Below are positions 44,693 to 55,590 of a stretch of 64,000 nucleotides of DNA, piece after piece (within the stretch, counting starts at the first letter, position 1; each line of letters opens with the position of its first letter). A program made the position numbers and the translations under genes. This DNA comes from Artemia franciscana (lineage: Eukaryota > Arthropoda > Branchiopoda > Anostraca > Artemiidae). A model generated the notes under the pieces. It worked only from the letters and a program-made list of their open reading frames with translations. It was not told the origin of the DNA and ran no database searches. The DNA is taken from positions 10,637,147 through 10,701,146 of the forward strand of contig NC_088881.1 of NCBI RefSeq assembly GCF_032884065.1, in the 5' to 3' direction.

Positions 44693-46688
44693 TTTTATGG
44701 CACTTGATATTAACCAAGTGACATAGCGATCGCAAATTCTGTCGGTTTCGGTTTTGCTACTTTGGCACTTCCAGGTAAGCTAGGACGATGAAATTTGGCT
44801 CAGAAACCAGACCAGATTAAATTAGAAATTGTCGTTTCCCCGTTTCGGCCATCTGAGGGGGGGGGGAGTGGGGAAACGGTTAAATCGGAAAAATTAGAAA
44901 AAAGGAGGTATTTTTATTTTAAGAACGGGTGATCAAATCTTTATGAAATTTGATGTTGGAAAGGATCTCGTGTCTCAGAGCTCTTATTTTAAATCCCGAC
45001 GGGATCAGGTGACATTGGGGGGAGTTGGGGTGGGGAAATCTAAAATCTTGGAAAACGCTTAAAGTGGAGGGATTGTGATGAAACTTGGTGGGAAAGATAT
45101 GCTCAAGTCCCAGATAAGTGATTGAAATTAACTGGAACGGATCCGCTCTCTTTGGGGGAGGGTTGATTCTGAAAAATTTAAAAAATGAGTTTTTTTTAAC
45201 TTATGAAGGAGTTATCGGATGTTATTGAAATTTGATGTTTCGAAGGATATCGTGTCTTAGAGATCTTATTTTAAATCCCGACTGTATCCGTGACAGTGGG
45301 GGTGGGGAGTTGGGGGGGGGGTGGGGTGGGAACCTATAATTTTGGAAAACGCTTAGAGCCGAGGGGTCGGGATGAAATTTGTTGGGAAAAATAAGCACAA
45401 GTCCTAGATACGTGATTGACATAACCGGAATGGATCCGCTCTCTTTGGGGGATTTGGGGGGAAGGGTAAATTCTAAAATATTAAAAAAATGAGGTATTTT
45501 TAACTTACGAAGAAATGATCGGATCTTTATGAAATTTCATATTTAGAAGGATCTCATAACTCAGATCTCTTATTTTAAATCCCGACCGGGCCAGGTGTCA
45601 TTGGGAGGGGGGGGGGGGGTGGAAATCTTGGAAAACACTTAAAGCGGAGAGATCAGGATGAAACTTGGTGGGAAGAATAAGCACAAATCCAAGATAAGTG
45701 ACTGACATAACCAGACCGTATTTGCTCTCTTTGGGGGAGTTGCGGGGGGGGTGGGTGTAATTCGGAAAATTAGAAAAAAATGAGGTATTTGTAACTTCAA
45801 CCAATTTTTCAACCAATGGTTGATCAGATCTTAATGAAATTTGATATTTAGAAGGGTCTTGTGCTTTAGAACTCTCGTTTTAAATCACGACCAGATCCAG
45901 TGACATTGGGGGAGTTTGAGGGGGAAACTGGAAATCTTGGAAATCGTTTAGAGTGGAGAGATCGGGATGAAACTTGATGGGAAGACAAAGCACAAGCTAT
46001 AGATACGTGATTGACATAATTGGAACGGATCCGTTTTCTTTGGGGGAGCTGCGGGTTGTTAATATGGAAAAATTAGAAAAATTGAGATATTTTTAACTTA
46101 AGAACGGGTGACCGGATCTTAATGAAATTTGACATTTAGAAGGAACTCATGTCTCAGAGCTCTTATTTCATATATCGAACAGATCTGTTGAGATTGGGGG
46201 AATTGAAGGGGAACCGGAAATCTTGAAAAACGCTTATAAATGTCGTAGATTCATTATTGATGTGACCAGACTGGATCCTTTCTCTTTGGGGGAGTTAGGG
46301 GGTGGGATTCAGTGCTTTGGCGAATGTGGTGCTTCTTGACGTGCTAGGACGATGAAAATTGGTAGGTGTGTCATGGAGCTGCACAAGTTGACTTGATAAA
46401 GTCGTTTTACCTGATTCGACCATCTAAGGGGGCTGAAGGGAGAGGAAAAATTAGAAAAATTGAGGCATTTTTAACTTGCAAGTGGGTGTTCGGATCTTAA
46501 TGGATTTGGACATTTAGAAGGACCTCGTGACTCACTGCTCTTATTTTTAATCCCGACCGGCATTAAGCCTCTGATTTTACTTTTAAAGCAATCTATTGAT
46601 TCTTGAAATTTTTCTAGAGCTCATGCCATATGAGCTCTTGGCTCTTCCGACCTCGTCACAAGTGCCATATGAGCTCTTAGCTCTTGTT
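44693..46688 (+). mobile_element. Helentron-like non-autonomous element (HINE-like), copy 2
   Basis: Same 5' end (TTATGGCACTTG, with a perfect CACTTG/CAAGTG hairpin) and same 3' stem-loop (GAGCTCAT-GCCAT-ATGAGCTC at 46617-46637) as copy 1. The 3' terminus is duplicated here: a second GCCATATGAGCTCTTAGCTC follows, preceded by CACAAGTGCCATA, an inverted counterpart of the 5' end. It inserted between TTTATTTGTCT and CCTCTTTGTA of R-B; the empty counterpart is near 42838-42860. No protein-coding capacity was seen. Confidence 0.68.
44850..46300. repeat. Internal tandem array of Helentron-like copy 2
   Basis: Five units of about 290 bp. The GGATCCGCTCTCTTTGGGGG landmark is at about 45140, 45433, 45719, 46027 and 46273 (intervals 293, 286, 308, 246). 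The short last interval matches the last interval of copy 1 (about 248), so unit order is conserved between the two elements. Confidence 0.9.
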
Positions 46689-46900
46689 TCCTCTTTGTAC
46701 AGACTATTTTAAGTATGGAGAGAACTCTACCTTGGGATTGTCCAGGGAAAATTTTCAAAAGGGATCAGTTTGTCTAGCATGATTTTCCTGGGGAAAAAAT
46801 GTGGTTAATGCCCACAAAGAGGTTGCAAGTTGACCTACCTTCTTATTGCACATAAGTATTTTTGGCGTTTTTTTCTAATGTTTTATTTAACCAAAGTGAT
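46689..46900 (+). repeat. Repeat R-B, copy 2, right part
   Basis: CCTCTTTGTACAGACTATTT onward parallels 42858-43020 of the intact copy, including GATTTTCCTGGGGAAAAAAT. Confidence 0.75.
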
Positions 46901-47141
46901 TTGCTTCATAATAGATTGACATATTATTAGGGAGAGGAGGTGTATCTTTGTGTAGGGGGTGGTAGGATAAGGAAATGAGTAAGTTTCAATGGTCTAAGCA
47001 TTTTTTCAGGGGTAATTATATCAAACCAAGGGTCCTAGAACATAGGAAGAGGGCTCATTGGAAAAAATTTAAAGTTCAAGTGACCAATGCTCGTATAGTT
47101 CGTATTTGATTATTAAACCTGTATTTTATAAGGATGCTCAA

Positions 47142-48110
47142 TCAAACAGTTTGTGGTAACGAACTGTAAGTAAGTAGTGACCCGACTCAATAGTAACCGA
47201 AACTCTAAAAACCGGAATTTTGATACCAGTAGATTCATCCGAAGAATCAGATTTTTACATTGTTTTAAATTTATAAATTTCATCAAGTTTAGTCCTCCCT
47301 ATCAAAAGTGACGAGCCTGAGAAAATTTGCCTTATTATCGAAAAAGGGGGAAACACCCCCTAAAAGTCATAGGATCTATCATAGATCCTATCATAGGATT
47401 CGGCGATCATAGATATATCATATCATAGATGTATCATAGGATTCAGCGTATTCGAGAACCCTGTTTTGGAAGTTTCAAGCTTCCATCTGCAAAAATGTGG
47501 AATTTGTATTTTTTTGCCAGAAGAAAAATAACGGATGCGTGTTTATTTATTTGATTTCAATTTCCCCAGGGGTGATCATATCGACCCAGTGGTCCTAAAT
47601 TTCGCGAGAGGGCTGATTCTAACGGAAATTAAAAGTTCTAATGGCCTTTTTAAGTGATAAAAAAATCGGAGGGCAACTAGATCCCCTCCCACGCTCATTT
47701 TTTTTCAAAGTCACCGGATCAAATTTTTAGATCGCCATTCTGTTCAGCATAGTCGAAATATCTAATAATTATGTCTTTGAGGACGACTTAATCCATCCCG
47801 GTCCCCGGGGCAAGGGAAGCAAGTTATGAACTTTCCCCATTGCTTACATATAGTATTGGTTATTGGTAAGTATACAGACGTTTTAAGGAGGATTTTTTTT
47901 CTGGTGGGAGGTCTGGGGGATTCGGTTACTTGGGAGAATCTTTCCATGGAGGAATTTTTCATGGGGGAAGAGAATTTACATGAAGGATGCGCTCGATATC
48001 CCAATATTATTAAAAAAAAATGAGAAATTAAACAAAAACCGATTTTTTTCAACTGAAAGTAAGCATTAACATTAAAACTCAAAACGAACAGAAATTATTA
48101 CGTATATGAG
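47142..48110 (+). repeat. Dispersed repeat R-A, copy 2
   Basis: It starts TCAAACAGTTTGTGGTAACG (start hairpin nearly intact) and runs through all R-A landmarks to AACATTAAAACTCAAAACGA. A local expansion of CATAGAT-type repeats lies at 47370-47450. The frames at 47762-48082 are artefacts of the repeat. Confidence 0.88.
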
Positions 48111-48660
48111 AAATTCTTACGTATGAATATATAATAATATACGTAGATTTTATCACGTACATAAAATGAGGGGAATCGTCCCCTCATCAATACCTTGCTA
48201 TTTACGCTAAAGTATTTTTAGTAATTTCAAAAGAGCTTATTATTCTAATTACACAGCCTTTGTCATTTGGGGGTCATCCTTAAAGAATTGGAACAGAATT
48301 AGAAGTTTAGCGTAAAGAGCGAGGTATTGACAAAGGGGTGAACCCCCTCATGTTATGTATATGATGAAGTTTGCCCCCTCGTCAATACCTCGCTCCTTAC
48401 GCTGAAGTTCGTATTTTGTTAAATAATGGTCGACATAAGCAATAATTTTTTCGTGTTTTTTTTTGGCCAATCTTAGCATTTAATTTTATGTTAAGCAGCT
48501 TCATAACTGGGATTTTTATGTGATAATAAACCAAAGACATTATATATCTTCGGCTTGTGGTTGTTATTAAAAAAAATGTTTTTTTTTTCAATTGAAAGTA
48601 AGGAATAACATTAAAACTTAAAAGGAACATAAATTATTATGTATATCTTTTCAAGATCTT
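48111..48660. repeat. Foldback complex F3 with hairpin cores
   Basis: The hairpin core (CTTTACGCTAAAG type) is at 48190, inverted at 48308 and direct again at 48390. The flanks are CCCCTCATCAATACCTTGC and GAGGTATTGACAAAGGGG. The outer right part returns to the R-A tail in inverse orientation. Confidence 0.75.
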
Positions 48661-48779
48661 TTCTTTCATTCATTTCAGTCATTTGAGAATTGCTCAACTT
48701 GTGACTTTCATTTTCATAAATATAGTTTCGACCTTTTTGGACGTTCTGTTACTATGCCTTACAAAATTAGTTCCACAAA

Positions 48780-49060
48780 TATCGCTTATTTAAGTTACGT
48801 GAGGGAATCCTTCCATGGAAAACTTTTTCAGGTGGGAAGGGAATTTTCCATGGAAGGGGAGCTTGATTTCCTGACATTATTTAAAAACATATCAGCAGTT
48901 AAAAAAAAACAAGTTTTTATTAACTGAAAGTAAGAAGCAACATTAAAAATTTAAATATTATTAATATAAGGGGGTTTGTCTCTCCTCAGTATTTCGCTCT
49001 TACGCTAAAGCTTCTTTTTAACTTTTAAAAGAAGTTATTATTCTAATTAAACAACCCTTG
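48780..49060 (+). repeat. Repeat R-A, 3' fragment, with half a foldback
   Basis: CTTCCATGGAAAACTTTTTC to AAGTAAGAAGCAACATTAAA matches the R-A 3' part. A decayed core TTTCGCTCTTACGCTAAAG follows at about 48991. Confidence 0.7.
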
Positions 49061-50659
49061 TGACTTAAGAGTCATTCTTAAACAACAGGAACAAAAATCA
49101 AACTTAGGTTATTATAAGGTTATTATTAGTTAAAAGACACTTACAACGCCACCTCCCAACTATATAATATATAGTAGTATATTATATAATATATAATATG
49201 TAGTGCACATATTATGTGCAAAAAAATTCATCGTCGAATCTGGCAAATTTAGTATTAGAATAATATTTTGTTTTTCGTCTAAAAAAATTTTTGTCTTACA
49301 TTTTTTTTGCTTATATTTTTGTCTAAAAAGTAAAATTCAAATCTTTCTTGTATTCTTAAGAACCTCAGTTTTGTATCACTTGTATAAATTCGTTAAAATT
49401 CACTCACAATATGTCAACTGGGCAGACAATCTTTATGTTAAACGAGTCTAAGAACTAATTGATTACCAGTTGATTTGTTTCCTTTTCGATTTTTTTAATA
49501 GAAACACTAAAAAAGGTGTTTTTCAATAAAAATACTAAAAGGAAGTGTTTTTCTAAACATTAGAGAAGGGACGGGGGCACAATGATCGAAGGGGTACCTA
49601 GCCCCTCCCTCAATTGAGTTCATTGGGGGGGGGGCTAGCCAAAATTACATAAATGTTTGCAATGTAAATGCACACGAAATTAATTTTTGAATATATTTAC
49701 TTATATCTCAGACCGAACAAAAAGGGTTTGTGATGTGTTCTGAAACTTTTTCTCTCTCTCTTTTTTTTTATATTTGTTCTTTCGGATTTAGTGTTCTTGT
49801 CTTTAATATTTATTTTTGAATTGAAGTGCTTGACATTTGACTAAATTAGTCAATTAAAAGTCAATTATTAAATCCATACAAGGAAATAAAAGAGTTCGTA
49901 ACAAATTTTTTGCTGCGTGTATTTCTTATAGTGGAAACTAGCCAAGAATTTCCTTAAAGTGACTAGCATGGAAGAAAATCTATTGTTTTAGAAAATTTTA
50001 CCCTAAGGGGGTAGGGCTTGGCCAGCCGTTTCCTCCTCTCCGCATCGAACTCACTTGTTACAACATCTTTACGCATAAAGATCTACGAGCACACAGGTGA
50101 ATTCCTTCTTGTAAAAATTGTGAAATGGTAGAAAATCGGTTTGGTATCCCCACCCTGCCCTCTTCAAAGAATCAAGTCTGTGTAGACCCGTGTCTGTGTA
50201 GCAATACAACTTTTGCTCAAGTAAATATTTATTTATTTTAAATCGCAAGTAGACACTACTTTATGGAAACAATAAAACTTGAGGAGGGATAATTTATAGG
50301 GCTAATAAATAAGGAGGGCTAAAAAATGAGGAGGGCTAATAAATTATTTATAAGTTTTGTATTTGTAAAGGTTTTTTAAGTACTTTGCAAAGCTTAAAGT
50401 TAAATTCAAATTTATTATTTTCATTTTAAAAGTAAATTTAATAAAATTCAAATTTAATTAAATTTAAGATCAAATTCAAAATTTATTTTAAATTTTAAAT
50501 TTAACATGAAAAGTTAGTTTTGTAAAGTATTTGTAATAAGTTAGAAGACAAGATGTTGTTGTTAGGTTTTTTTTCGGCTAAAGATAAATATTTACTTTTT
50601 TAGGTACTGAGTATTGTAGATATTTCAGTAATATAAATATTGGGTATAAATATTTACAG
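49061..50659. other. AIMP1 intron end: no gene recognised
   Basis: A TATATAATATATAGTAG low-complexity palindromic patch lies at 49158-49200. A short GAGGGCTAATAAAT repeat (three times) is at 50283-50345. The frame at 49203-49451 lacks motifs. The last bases give the acceptor TATTTACAG. Confidence 0.5.
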
Positions 50660-50893
50660 GTAGAAATCCTGTCACCCCCTGCCGGCAGTCAAATTGGTGA
50701 TTTGGTTGAAGTGGAAGGATACAAGCGGCAGCCTGATGCTGTTTTGAACCCCAAAAAGAAGATCTGGGTGACAGTCGCTCCAGACCTGAAGACGAATGAA
50801 TTTGGTGCGGCTACGTATAAAGGGGTCCCGTTATTTATCCCAGGGAAAGGGAATATCATATCCCAGACTTTAAAGGGTGTACAAGTCAAATAA
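50660..50893 (+). CDS. AIMP1: AIMP1 terminal exon: C-terminal EMAP-II subdomain
   Basis: The acceptor TATTTACAG ends at 50659. It encodes 77 residues in phase 0 and then TAA. VEILSPPAGSQIGDLVEV, LNPKKKIWVTVAPDLKTNEF and ATYKGVPL are the conserved C-terminal blocks of AIMP1; the last of these and the short tail after it match p43 better than the tyrosyl-tRNA synthetase tail. The end, SQTLKGVQVK, is close to the family's usual end, so the protein is complete at the C-terminus. The minus-strand frame over it is a shadow. Confidence 0.96.
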   Translation, partial: VEILSPPAGSQIGDLVEVEGYKRQPDAVLNPKKKIWVTVAPDLKTNEFGAATYKGVPLFIPGKGNIISQTLKGVQVK

Positions 50894-50915
50894 TATTGTC
50901 ATGAAAAATTTTGAG

Positions 50916-50921
50916 AATAAA
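50916..50921 (+). terminator. AIMP1 polyadenylation signal AATAAA
   Basis: A canonical AATAAA lies 23 nt after the AIMP1 stop codon; a GT-rich stretch (GAGGTATGC) follows. The 3' UTR would therefore be very short. A second AATAAA is at about 51180. Confidence 0.65.
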
Positions 50922-51329
50922 TTGAGGTATGCTTTCAAAAGTATATTTTAAACGTTTTGGAAGGCACTGAGAAAATATGTGCTCTTCGGAGGTGGTACGT
51001 ACGTAGGTTGACTGCTTTCAGCCTTGTGCCCCCTTGGGGTCATGGTATTTTATGGTTTCTCCGTGACGTCTCATAATTTACCCAATTTTAGTCCTTCTTC
51101 AGAACCCCCACCCCACCCTCCGAAATGAATTCAGACATGTGTCATTAAATCTTTGGCAAAACATATAAAATTTACAAAATAATAAAGGGAGAAGATTAAA
51201 TATAAAAAAAAATATCCAAATAAAAGATTAAATAATATCCAATAATGTAATGATCAAATATCTCCGAATTGTTTATGTTTTCTGATACTTTTGAACATGG
51301 AGGATACGGTCAGTTACACTTTAGTAGAG

Positions 51330-51566
51330 ATTAAGTCAAGTTAGGTTTTAAAAGGCTATATAGTATTGAAAATAGATTGAACTCTGACAAGTGGAGATAT
51401 TGAGGTTCCTCGACTAGTTTCAAGTAGGACTGCTTTTCAAGTTATGTATAGAGGGGCTAAGCTGTGGAATAAGCTTGTCCCAAGTACCAAGGAACTACCG
51501 ATTAGTCAATTTAAATCTGGTCTGCGTGTGGGGTTGCTTGGTAAGCATACCTTCGAAACAGACTGA
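51330..51566 (+). pseudogene. Non-LTR retrotransposon C-terminus (CR1/Jockey-like)
   Basis: In one frame the plus strand reads GDIEVPRLVSSRTAF, VMYRGAKLWNKLVPSTKEL and ISQFKSGLRVGLL, then a stop soon after. RGAKLWNxLPxxxKxxxSxxxFKxxL is the usual end of these elements. It is 5'-truncated, in the sense orientation, just downstream of AIMP1. T-rich, low-complexity sequence follows (51600-51800). Confidence 0.7.
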
Positions 51567-51872
51567 GATTGATGGAATTAAAATTGACAATAATTGTTTA
51601 TTGTTTTTTTTTTTTTTTGTTTTTTTTGCTTTGGGATCATGAAATTATGTGTTTTATTGTGTACGAATTATTTATGTATTTTTTCTTTTTCGGTACACGG
51701 TTTCACCCATTTGCTTATTATAGAGTAACTTGTTGTTTTTTTGTGTTTTATTTTGTTTTTTATTTTCTCTCTTCTATTTTTTGTTCTTTTTTGTTAGTAG
51801 CACACCCTTGCAAGCGACGGTTTTGGTGTGCTAGCGATTGATTTTGTCTCTCAATTGGTTGTGTCGAAAACT

Positions 51873-52242
51873 GCCAGCCAGCTAGTAGATAATCTGAAAA
51901 TTATGCCATGATGAAATAGAAGGGGTATTAGTTTTTTGGGTGAGTGGAAACCTTTATGGGCAGATCCGTCAGTTGGTTTTTGCTTGCTTACAAGAGAGCA
52001 TGTATTTTTTTTAATTATTACTTATAGGCAATATATTTTACTATCATTATAGAAATTGGATGCTGCCAGCCAGCTAGTAGATAATCTGACAGTTATGCCA
52101 TGATGAAATAGAAGGGGTATTAGTTCCCTGGGAGAGTGGAAACCTTTACGGACAGATCAGTCAGGTGGTTTTCGCTTGCTTACAAGAGAGTATGCTTTTT
52201 TTTACTTATAGGCAATATATTTTATCATTATAGAAATTGGAT
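51873..52242. repeat. Direct tandem duplication, ~202-bp unit
   Basis: GCCAGCCAGCTAGTAGATAA starts at 51873 and again at 52075; both units end GGCAATATATTTTA with TAGAAATTGGAT. The units differ at scattered bases, so the duplication is not recent. Confidence 0.92.
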
Positions 52243-52455
52243 TCATTCAAGAGGTATCATTAAAAGTTGACAAGCTCTATATGGAGTTTTGTAAATCTAC
52301 ACTGTTTCTTTTAGCGGCTTTCTGGAACTTCAAGCAACAGATTTTATTTTTGGGGGTCAAGGGGACTCGGAGTTTAAGGGGAGGAAGGCAAACTTTTTTT
52401 TCGGGTGCAAGTGTGCGCTGCAGAATTTTTCCTTTTTTATGCTTGCCGTCCGACA

Positions 52456-52700
52456 AGCTTTTTTTAGATTGTAAGCAATAAATTTCAAAATTTATTATAC
52501 CAGTAAAAAATTGCAATATTTGAAAGTTTTAGCATTTGGCGTATTTGATCCATAATTTTGTTTGTAAGAAATTTGTTTTCAATTGTAAGTACAAATTCTA
52601 AAATTTATTATACCTGCAAAAATTGCAATATTTGAAAGTTTTAGAATTTGATGTATGAAATCCATAATTTTGGTTTTAAGAAATAGGTTTTCAATTCCAA
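52456..52700. repeat. Tandem repeat, 113-bp unit, two copies
   Basis: AAAATTTATTATACC lies at 52487 and 52600, with AATTGCAATATTTGAAAGTT in both units. The flanking partial units extend the homology (TTTTCAATT and CCATAATTTTG blocks). Confidence 0.85.
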
Positions 52701-52817
52701 GCGCAAAAATTGAACTTCAGCTATTTTGGTGCCATCAATTTTATTGTGTTCCGTGGACAATTTTTAGGATCAGAAGTCAGATGACTCAGATGGTAAAACT
52801 GGTCCATCAGATAACTA

Positions 52818-53760
52818 TCAAACAGTTCGTGGTAACGAACTGTAGTAAGGAGCGATCCGGCTCAATAGTAACCAAAACTCTAAAAAATTGAATTTTGATA
52901 TAAATAGCTACATCAAAAGAATCGCATTTTAATGCTGATTTTAAATATATAAGTTTCATCAAGTTTAGTCTTAGCCATCAAAAGTTACGAGCCTGAGGAA
53001 ATTTACCTTATTTAGGAAAATAGGGGGAAACACCCCCTAAAAGTCGTAGGATCTTAACGAAAATGACACCATCAGATTCAGCGTATCAGAGAATCCTACT
53101 GTAGAAGTTTCAAGCTCCTATCTACAAAAATGTGGAATTTTGCATTTTTTGCCAGAAGACAAATCACGGGTGCGTGTTTATTTGTTTGTTTTTTTGTTTT
53201 GTTTTTTTGTTTTTTTTTCCAGGGGTCATCGTATCGACCAAGTGGTCCTAGAATGTCGCAAGAGGGCTCATTCTAACGGAAATGAAAAGTTCTAGTGCCC
53301 TTTTTAAGTGACCAAAAAAATTGGAGGGCATCTAGGCCCCCTCCCACGCTCATTTTTTTCCCAAAGTCAACGGATCAAAATTTTGAGATAGCCATTTTGT
53401 TTGGCATAGTCAAAAATCTTAATAACTGTGTTTTTGGGGATGACTTACTCCCCCATAGTCCCTGGGGGAGGGGTTGTAAGTTACAAACTTCAACCAGTGT
53501 TTACATATAATAATGGTTATTGGGAAGTGTACAGACGTTTTCAGGGGGATTTTTTTGGTTTTGGGGGTAGGGTTGAGGGAGGGGGCTATGTGGGAGGATC
53601 TTTCCTTGGAGAAATATGCCATGGGGGAAAAAAATTCAATGAAAAGGGCGCAGGATTTTCTAGCATTACTATAAAAAAAATGAAAAAATAAGCATGAAAA
53701 CGTTTTTTCAAATGAAAGTAAGGAATAGCATTGAAATTTAAAACAAACAGAGATTATTAC
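52818..53760 (+). repeat. Dispersed repeat R-A, copy 3 (best preserved)
   Basis: It starts with the perfect hairpin ACAGTTCGT-GGTA-ACGAACTGT and continues AGTAAGGAGCGATCCGGCTC. It ends near AAAACAAACAGAGATTATTA. Small frames at 53295-53691 are artefacts. Confidence 0.9.
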
Positions 53761-54270
53761 GCATATGAAGGGTTCTAAAAATACTTTAGCATAAAGAGCG
53801 AGGTATTTAGGAGGAGATAAATACCTCGCTCTTTATGCTAAAATATTTTTAGTGATTTCAACTATTTATTCTACGGCCTATTTGATTCAGGGGTCATTCT
53901 TAAAGAATTGGAACAGAACTTACGATTTAGTGTAAAGAGCGAGGTATTAACGAGGGTACAAACCCCCTCGTACACATAATAAAAATATAAGAATATAAAA
54001 GTTTGTTACGTAAGTTAATTCTTAAGTTACGTATATTTTTTACTAATAAAAACGTTCGTTGAATATTAAAAGTTCTTGTAGCCTTTTTAAGTAACCGAAA
54101 AATTGGAGGGCAGCTAGGCCTCCTTCTCCACCCCTTATTTCTCAAAATCGTCTGATCAAAACTAAGAGAAAGCCATTTAGCCAAAAAAAAAATTAATATA
54201 CTAATTTCATTTCAATAATTTATGTGCGGAGAGCCAAAATCAAACATGCATTAATTCAAAAACGTTCAGA
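53761..54270 (+). repeat. Foldback cores plus R-C tail of the R-A element
   Basis: The hairpin CTTTAGCATAAAGAGCGAGG with its inverse, loop about 15 nt, is at 53780-53842. A third core copy is at about 53930. The R-C body (ACGTAAGTTAATTCTTAAGT to CAAACATGCATTAATTC) is shared, inverted, with 41095-41440. Confidence 0.85.
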
Positions 54271-54579
54271 AATTAAATAAAAAAAAAACTAGTTTTTTTA
54301 ACTGAAAGTAAGGAGCGACATTAAAACTTAAAACGAACAGAAATTACTCCGTATATGAAATGGGTTGTCCCCTCCGCAGTCCCACGCTCTTTACGCTAAA
54401 GTTTTTAGTTGTTTTAAAAAGTAGAATTGTGGCAAAGAGTCAAACTTTAGCGTAAAGAGCGAGGGACTGCGGAGGGGACAATCCATTTCATATACGGAGT
54501 AATTTCTGTTCGTTTTAAGTTTTAATGTCGCTCCTTACTTTCAGTTAAAAAAACTAGTTTTTTTTTATTTAATTTATTT
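54271..54579. repeat. Near-perfect long palindrome (F-long)
   Basis: Left arm 54271-54403 and right arm 54441-54579 are inverted copies with only about two substitutions and a small A-run length difference; the loop is 37 nt. Arm landmarks from outside in are AACTAGTTTTTTTAACTGAA, GGAGCGACATTAAAACTTAA, ACTCCGTATATGAAATGG, CCCCTCCGCAGTCCC and CGCTCTTTACGCTAAAG. An RNA from either strand would fold into a ~135-bp hairpin. Confidence 0.95.
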
Positions 54580-54997
54580 TAAAAGGTAGTTGTGTACACG
54601 CTCAACAGTTGTCATCCAATAACAACTTTCTAGTACGAAGTTTACATGAAGACTCTGGAATTTTTTTGCGGATTTTTCCTCCCTCTACGGTCAGCTACGT
54701 TTTCTGGAAAGCGATCTAAGCGGTTGTTGGGGTAATAAAATTGCATGTTCATGGTACGACTGAGAACACTAAGCTTTGAAAGCAAAGTTTCTACCGGGAT
54801 CTTTCAAAAGCTGCTGCATATTTGAGGACTAATAGATAGGTTGGCTTTAATTTTTCAGTAGAAATCCCAAGGTGTATGCGTGTTAAGAAACCAAAGCAAA
54901 GTTTACCTTTTGCAAATTGTTTGGCAGAGGGAGAGAATAATACCTTTTATTAATCTTTGATCTTAATCACAACCTTTAATAAAAAAAACAAAAAAAA
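54580..54997. other. Nothing recognised
   Basis: No coding signal or shared repeat was seen. Confidence 0.4.
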
Positions 54998-55276
54998 AAC
55001 TATGTTTTTGTCCATTGTGCCAGCTAAGGAATTGTACAGATTGCCAAAGATTGTTCTTTTCGGCCAACGGTCTAGAGCTAAATGGAAAGCAGGTCGTCCA
55101 TGGTTGGGGTAAGAGGATGTCAAAAACAAAGATTTAAAGGAAATGTGAACTTCCTGGGAGGATGTAAAGAGGGTGGCTTTGAATGGATTAGGATCGAGGA
55201 GGAGTGTGCGTAGCTGTGTTGGCCTCAGGCAGCTTGGGGCGGGTGAGTTGTTAGTTGTAGTAGTAGTAGTAGTAGA
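54998..55276 (+). pseudogene. Non-LTR retrotransposon 3' end (family N1) with (TAG)n tail
   Basis: RSRAKWKAGRPWLG, then EDVKNKDLKEM, SWEDVKRVALNGLGSRRS and CVGLRQLGAGEL with stop-level changes. This is the C-terminal KWKxGRPxxxWxxDxxxKDL and SWEExxxxAxDR tail of RTE/CR1-type elements. It ends in GTTAGTTGTAGTAGTAGTAG, a 3' trinucleotide tail. It is 5'-truncated and the same family as 5218-5440. Confidence 0.7.
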
Positions 55277-55590
55277 AAGGTAGATATGTTGCACCTTGTT
55301 GAAATGAAGGATTTGTCAAGCTGTATGATTTGGGGCCTAAATATAGGCCTTGACTCCAAACTCACCCTGACTCTCCCACCCCAAAGTTTGTATATAAACG
55401 CACACTGGGAAGATGACCAAAATGAAAACACGGAAGATCCACCTCCTTTAACTCATGAGCATTCGGGATTATTTTGAGAATGCTGTATTCAAGGGTTCCT
55501 AGCTTGCTGATTGCAAATTTGAGGGTAATACAAATATTTAGAAGTCCGAAATCAAAGCATATTAATATCACATTACTAAAAAGGTGTTTG

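Noticed and set aside
18534..50893. Tyrosyl-tRNA synthetase C-terminal domain as the identity of the EMAP-II exons
   Set aside because: The exon before them encodes a coiled coil and Lys-rich linker, not a class I synthetase catalytic domain, and the last exon's ATYKGVPL and short tail match p43.
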